Source of the DNA: GMQP-bins7 sp963776565 | GTDB taxonomy: Bacteria > Actinomycetota > Thermoleophilia > Gaiellales > Gaiellaceae | Direction: 5' to 3' | NCBI GenBank assembly: GCA_963776565.1 | Contig: CAVZNF010000011.1 | Span: 1 to 64,000 of the forward strand | Length of the DNA: 64,000 bases | In this document: in pieces, positions 60,494 through 64,000 of the stretch | Layout: each line of letters opens with the position of its first letter | How positions within the stretch are numbered: position 1 is the first letter of the stretch | Notes under the pieces: generated by a model | The model's input: the letters and a program-made list of their open reading frames with translations, nothing else | The model's database searches: none | What the model was told of the DNA's origin: nothing | Program-made: the position numbers and the translations under genes

Positions 60494-61321
60494 TTACGGT
60501 CCTATCCTGGCGAAGTACGCGTCCTCGCCCTTGCGTGTCGCACCCGCGAAGGTCGTGTCTTCACGCATGTCGGTCCAGTACGCGACGACACCACCGTCGG
60601 GCGTCGCGGCGATGTTCGAGTAGTCGCCGAGGAAGGTCGTTGCGAACGGGAAGCTCGGATTGAGCGTCGCCGCGAACCAGCGGTCGCCCGATGTCGGGTT
60701 GGACCGCTCCGTCGTCACTTCGGCCGTACCGAACGACAGCGACCCCGAAGCCGTCTCGGTTGCGAGGGTATAGCCGTACTCGTGATTCGCCGGGTCGTAG
60801 CTACGGTCGAAAGTGCCTATCCGCAGCACCCCTTGCGTGTCGTAAGCGCCCCACGGCATGAACTGATCCCCGGCAAGTGTGAGCGCCGTCGGGGTCGACC
60901 ACGTGGCACCGCCGTCGAAAGACTGGCTCACCACCACGTCGGAGTTCGTCGTCACCGTGTACGGGTCGGCGAAGGGCGCGAACGGGATGCCGGCCGTGTT
61001 GCGCATGTCCGACCAGACGACTGCAAGATGCTCGGCATCGGTCGGATCGGCCGTGATGTTGCCGGCCGCCCAGGTGCGGAAGAGGCTGTCTTGGTATGTC
61101 TGGCTCCCCAACGCCCACGGGAAATCGAAGAGCCCGTCGATGACGGTCGCGACTTTGACCGGAGCGGCAACCGGGGCGCCTGTGGCCGGATTGACCTGGA
61201 CAACCTCGTAGTCGTCACGGCCCGATTCCTGATCGGTGGTGTTCAAGAACGCGACGTAGATCTTGCCGTCGGCCGCCACGGCCAACGCCGCGCCGATGAC
61301 GAGCACGCTGGTCGCGATCAC
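60494..61321 (-). pseudogene. Sialidase/BNR-like protein, 5'-truncated
   Basis: The protein-like region begins with ADGKIYVAFLNTTDQESGRD, which looks like the middle of a secreted propeller, and includes SQSFDGGATWSTP (Asp-box), AVVWSDMRNTAG, GDYSNIAATPDGGVVAYWTD and a C-terminal REDTTFAG end. The first 15 residues (MIATSVLVIGAALAV) look like a hydrophobic helix from other DNA. So the N-terminal half of a larger exo-sialidase-type propeller is missing. It may be expressed as a truncated, perhaps exported form. Confidence 0.6.
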
Positions 61322-61346
61322 CGCGATGACTACCCCAGGACGGGGG

Positions 61347-61802
61347 CTAACGGGCCGATCGAGGCCCGGCCATCGCGGTCACGACCAGCACGAGAAGGAG
61401 GATCGCCGTCGGCGCGAACACGTCGCGTTCGGACGAGCTCTGCGTAGCCAGGTTGAGGACAACCGAGAGGGCGGAATAGATCGTCGTGAACCAAGCGAGG
61501 GCAGTCACGAGTTTCACCGGAGCGTTCTTGAGAGGACCCTCGCGCACCCGCGCCAGGATGGCAGCAGCCATGACGAGCAGGATCGCGCAGGAAACCGCCG
61601 CAACCACTCGTCCAGATGCATCGAGCGCGCCTTCCGACTCGCCTCCTTGCGTGAACGCGCCCCACGGCGCACCGACGACGAGTGCGAGCTGAAACGCTGC
61701 AACACCCACCATCACGACGGCAGCACACTGGGCGGCGAGAACACAGGATCGCGGGATAGCCCCTCTGGGTTCCCCCGCGATCCTGGTCACGAATGGAGTC
61801 AA
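61347..61802 (-). CDS. Four-helix membrane protein, coupled to upstream gene
   Basis: About 151 residues: SCVLAAQCAAVVMVGVAAFQLALVV, VAAVSCAILLVMAAAIL, LVTALAWFTTIYSALSVVLNLA and APTAILLLVLVVTAMAG are four hydrophobic segments. TTG 61802 overlaps the previous stop codon (TTGA), so translation is likely coupled; GTG 61790 is an alternative. No family recognised; probably works with the preceding small membrane protein. Confidence 0.65.
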   Translation of the reverse strand: MTPFVTRIAGEPRGAIPRSCVLAAQCAAVVMVGVAAFQLALVVGAPWGAFTQGGESEGALDASGRVVAAVSCAILLVMAAAILARVREGPLKNAPVKLVTALAWFTTIYSALSVVLNLATQSSSERDVFAPTAILLLVLVVTAMAGPRSAR

Positions 61803-62071
61803 TGCTCCTTGCGTGCGTCGCCCAAGGCGTACTTCGCGAGCGCCCACGTACCGATGGTCGCGAACAGCCCGACGAAGATCCCTGACGGAATGGTCGTGCT
61901 GTTGCCATCGTTGCTCGACGCCACGAAGTCCGACCCCCAGACGGCCGTCACCGCGACCGCGATCCACATCGCGGTGATCGCGAGCGACGCCCAGACTTCC
62001 TTGAGACGAAGCAGCGAGGCCCAGCTCTGCTCCTGAGCAGCCCCGGCGGGCGGGTGCGGAATGCTCGACAT
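61799..62071 (-). CDS. Small two-helix membrane protein
   Basis: Protein of 90 residues: a soluble start (PHPPAGAAQEQSWASLLRLKE), then VWASLAITAMWIAVAVTAVWG and IPSGIFVGLFATIGTWALAKY as helices, with a short loop between (SDFVASSNDGNSTT). No family recognised. AAGGGAGG precedes its ATG by about 6 bases. It is the first gene of a two-gene unit with the four-helix protein. Confidence 0.7.
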   Translation of the reverse strand: MSSIPHPPAGAAQEQSWASLLRLKEVWASLAITAMWIAVAVTAVWGSDFVASSNDGNSTTIPSGIFVGLFATIGTWALAKYALGDARKEH

Positions 62072-62147
62072 GGCACACCTCCCTTCTCAAATCAATGCTG
62101 CAAAGTGCGGCTCGCGCGCGCATCCGCGGAAAACCCCGATCCGTCTG

Positions 62148-62408
62148 CTAGTTGTCCCCGCCCGCCTCGAGCTCGTGCTCCTTGATCCGCAGGGCACTCC
62201 CAAGCTCTGGGTCATCTCTGCGGAACTCGTCGATGAATCGCTCAGCGTCATCGCGGCGACTGAACGTTTCTCGGGAGAACGGATGGTCGCCGCCCATCGA
62301 GCGAAGGTCGACCGAGTACACGATCAGCCTCCGCCTCCCAGGCGGAAGAACGCGGCGCATCACTGCCAGGCACGACGGAGCTTCAGTAGGACTCGCTACC
62401 GCTGGCAT
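62148..62408 (-). CDS. Intact member of the repeated small-protein family
   Basis: The only complete copy in the window: 86 residues. After a variable start of 28 residues come RRLIVYSVDLRSMGGDHPF, then SRETFSRRDDAERFIDEFRR and DDPELGSALRIKEHELEAGG. ATG 62408 follows GGAGG by 6 bases. The fold is likely a small alpha/beta domain. I recall similar short proteins with IVYxVIDD and RIEERELEAG in actinobacteria, of unknown function. The other twelve copies here are fragments or frameshifted. Confidence 0.75.
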   Translation of the reverse strand: MPAVASPTEAPSCLAVMRRVLPPGRRRLIVYSVDLRSMGGDHPFSRETFSRRDDAERFIDEFRRDDPELGSALRIKEHELEAGGDN

Positions 62409-62531
62409 CTCATGCCTCCTTTCCGCTTCCCACGTTTGCGCATGCCGCGCCCGAGCGCATCCGGGACGACCCCGATTCGAACCGGGTTGCCGACCGCCGC
62501 CTCTGACGATCTTCAGGAGCGAGGACTGTTA

Positions 62532-62566
62532 CGTGCGCGAGGGTTCGGGAATGTCGCTAAGCGCGG
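62532..62566 (+). repeat. GGAATGTCCC intergenic repeat, copy 7
   Basis: GAGGGTTCGGGAATGTCGC then TAAGCGCGGG, between the small gene and the DUF4389-like gene. Confidence 0.6.
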
Positions 62567-62684
62567 GAGGTGGCGGCGAGCACGAGGAGCCGTGAATCGG
62601 TAGTTGCTCACATCGCGACGCGTGCTTCTCCCCGATGGCGCGAGCGGCCGTTGCAGGGAACCTGGCCCCAGGAGGTGGTTTGTC

Positions 62685-63347
62685 ATGCAAGTCGCGATGG
62701 GAAGGCCGCCGGTTGCCCTTGAGGGCGAACTGGCGCCGCACCTGAGCCGATGGTTGTGGCTCGTCAAGTGGCTTCTCGCAATTCCTCACTACATCGTGCT
62801 CTTCTTTCTCTGGCTCGCGTTCGTCGTGCTGTCGGTGATCGCGTTCTTCGCAGTGCTGTTCAGCGGGCGCTACCCGAGGGGGATCTTCGGCTTCAACGTC
62901 GGCGTGCTGCGCTGGTCGTGGCGGGTCGCCTTCTACACCTTCGGTGCCCTCGGAACCGACGAGTACCCGCCGTTCACGCTCGCGGACGTGCCCGAGTACC
63001 CGGCGCGGCTCGAGATCGACTACCCGGAAAACCTGCGCCGCGGCCTCCCCCTCATCGGGTGGTGGCTGCTCGGCATCCCGCAGTTCTGCATTGCGGGGAT
63101 CTTCGCCGGGGTCGGATGGTCGCTCGGACTGGTCGGCATCCTCGTGCTCGTCGCCGGCGTCCTGCTGCTGTTCAAGGACCGGTACCCAGCAGAGATCTTC
63201 GATCTCGTGCTCGGCCTCAACCGCTGGGTGCTCCGCGTCGTTGCTTATGGGGCGTTCATGACCCGCGAGTACCCGCCATTCCGGCTCGATGCCGGCCCGC
63301 ACGAGCCGTCCTTCGAGATGAAGCAGAGGGAGACCGCGTGGAGGTGA
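62685..63347 (+). CDS. DUF4389-like membrane protein
   Basis: About 220 residues with two matching halves: LVKWLLAIPHYIVLFFLWLA, a loop with SGRYPRGIFGFNVGVLRWSW, then GWWLLGIPQFCIAGIFAG and KDRYPAEIFDLVLGLNRWVL. The (R/K)DRYP...IFDxxLGxxRW motif in each half is the DUF4389 signature. The function of the family is unknown. I chose ATG 62685 (MQVAMGRPP); the frame extends upstream to 62604. Followed by a repeat in inverse orientation. Confidence 0.85.
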   Translation: MQVAMGRPPVALEGELAPHLSRWLWLVKWLLAIPHYIVLFFLWLAFVVLSVIAFFAVLFSGRYPRGIFGFNVGVLRWSWRVAFYTFGALGTDEYPPFTLADVPEYPARLEIDYPENLRRGLPLIGWWLLGIPQFCIAGIFAGVGWSLGLVGILVLVAGVLLLFKDRYPAEIFDLVLGLNRWVLRVVAYGAFMTREYPPFRLDAGPHEPSFEMKQRETAWR

Positions 63348-63425
63348 CGCTGAAGCAGGGTTTACAAGTCGCATAGGGCCAACCGTCGAAGCGACCCCCA
63401 AACGCTGCCCATCCGATCCGACTTC

Positions 63426-63462
63426 TCCGCTCAAGAGACAGTCCCGCACACTCGGGCACGCC
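63426..63462 (-). repeat. GGAATGTCCC intergenic repeat, copy 8 (inverted)
   Basis: CGCTCAAGAGACAGTCCCGC then ACACTCGGGCACG: the reverse complement of the family consensus, with two changes. The only copy in this orientation. Confidence 0.65.
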
Positions 63463-63518
63463 ACGCATCTCTACCGGCTATCGCGAACTACGGACCCGCG
63501 TGAGCGAGGATGCGATCC

Positions 63519-64000
63519 ATGACTCGCCGACGCTGGATGGCGCTCTTCTTCGCCCTCGGGTCGGCGTGCTTCCTCATCGGCCCGTTCCCTGGTTATGCGC
63601 AGCTAGTCGGCGAGACGGCTGACGCCGTCACGTTCTTCGTCGGCTCGATCCTGTTCACGACAGGCGGCGCGCTTCAGAGCTGGCTGGCGTGGCCCGAGCG
63701 GCGTATGCGTGGCGGAGGACGCGCGGCATGGTGGTCCGCGATCGTCCAGTCAGCCGGCACGCTGTTCTTCAACGTCACCACCTACCAGGCGATGCACGTC
63801 GCCTTGACGAGCACTGAGTACGACAGGCTGGTTTGGCGGCCCGATTGGCGAGGGTCGATCTGCTTCCTCGTCTCAGGCACGATCGCCTACGCCGGCTCGC
63901 CGCGACGCCGATGGCATGGGTGGTTGCCGGCCCGTCGTGGAGAAGGGTGGTGGCAGCCAGCCGTCAACCTGCTCGGCTGCATCTTCTTCGGAATCGCGGC
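63519..64000 (+). CDS. Membrane protein, runs off the window end (partial)
   Basis: Open from ATG 63519 to the end, 160 residues so far. MALFFALGSACFLIGPFPGY, AVTFFVGSILFTTGGALQSW, WSAIVQSAGTLFFNVTTYQA, and WRGSICFLVSGTIAYAG are hydrophobic segments, with a further one starting at LLGCIFFGIAA. The pattern of paired helices (FFxGSxxF...G, then TLFFNVTT) is like YrhK-type or other 6-8TM proteins of unknown function. The stop is outside the window, so length and the C-terminus cannot be given. Confidence 0.75.
   Translation, partial: MTRRRWMALFFALGSACFLIGPFPGYAQLVGETADAVTFFVGSILFTTGGALQSWLAWPERRMRGGGRAAWWSAIVQSAGTLFFNVTTYQAMHVALTSTEYDRLVWRPDWRGSICFLVSGTIAYAGSPRRRWHGWLPARRGEGWWQPAVNLLGCIFFGIA

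Noticed and set aside
60242..61447. 401-residue plus-strand frame
   Set aside because: Antisense to the sialidase-like fragment; Arg-rich without motifs.
1..64000. CRISPR array, rRNA operon or IS transposase
   Set aside because: No regularly spaced repeats with spacers, no conserved rRNA segments, and no recognisable transposase frame were seen on either strand.

Overview
This is a 64-kb stretch of high-GC DNA whose gene content and codon use fit a soil-type actinobacterium, possibly of the class Thermoleophilia (Solirubrobacterales or Gaiellales); that placement is inference. Supporting families are a PPOX-class F420-type oxidoreductase, a SARP/BTAD regulator, a PknB-type kinase with an extracellular propeller, an actinobacterial-style ars cluster, and many secreted beta-propeller proteins. 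There is no rRNA gene, no complete tRNA and no CRISPR array.

Layout. 0-1 kb: 3' end of a tRNA followed by a 5'-truncated tyrosine recombinase. 1-7.2 kb: multicopper oxidase, PPOX protein, SDR, NRAMP-family transporter with a PRC-barrel partner, universal stress protein. 7.2-10.5 kb: phage relic, an Abi-like protein divergent from an orphan terS-terL pair. 10.6-18.5 kb: BNR propeller, zinc-ribbon membrane protein, lytic transglycosylase, a tRNA-Glu 3' remnant, a nucleotidyltransferase and several broken genes. 18.8-23.1 kb: secreted protein, Ser/Thr kinase (frameshifted) divergent from a SARP-USP fusion regulator. 23.5-29.3 kb: cupin, KefB-like antiporter and an arsenic operon (arsR-arsM-arsC-DUF2180-arsR-acr3). 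29.5-33.4 kb: B12-binding MerR regulator coupled to an MMPL transporter, divergent from fasciclin and a small secreted protein. 33.5-41.6 kb: broken response regulator, metal P-type ATPase and epoxide hydrolase, an RCC1 fragment, a hydrolase-cyclase fusion, a GNAT protein, a tRNA-Ala 3' remnant beside a recombinase C-terminus, and a LuxR regulator. 41.6-50.1 kb: a run of mostly secreted-protein genes, most followed by a remnant of the same small gene. 50.4-64 kb: housekeeping-like and STAND-type genes, then membrane proteins running off the end.

Two features dominate. First, four families of dispersed repeats (3'-end copies of a small gene ending in RIEERELEAGG; a GGGAATGTCCC-centred intergenic repeat; a CCTCGCGAGG-centred palindrome; a G-rich repeat linked to CG-alternating tracts), nearly all in one orientation. 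Second, many otherwise conserved genes carry single-base frameshifts. These may be real decay in a recombination-prone region or uncorrected indels in the assembly; read-level data would decide.

Functional units readable here: arsenate is reduced (ArsC), arsenite is exported (Acr3) or methylated (ArsM) under two ArsR proteins with an ATATCGA-type operator; a possible cobalamin-dependent light-responsive regulator is positioned to control an envelope transporter and a secreted adhesion-domain protein; and a frameshifted membrane kinase shares a promoter region with a stress-type transcription factor.
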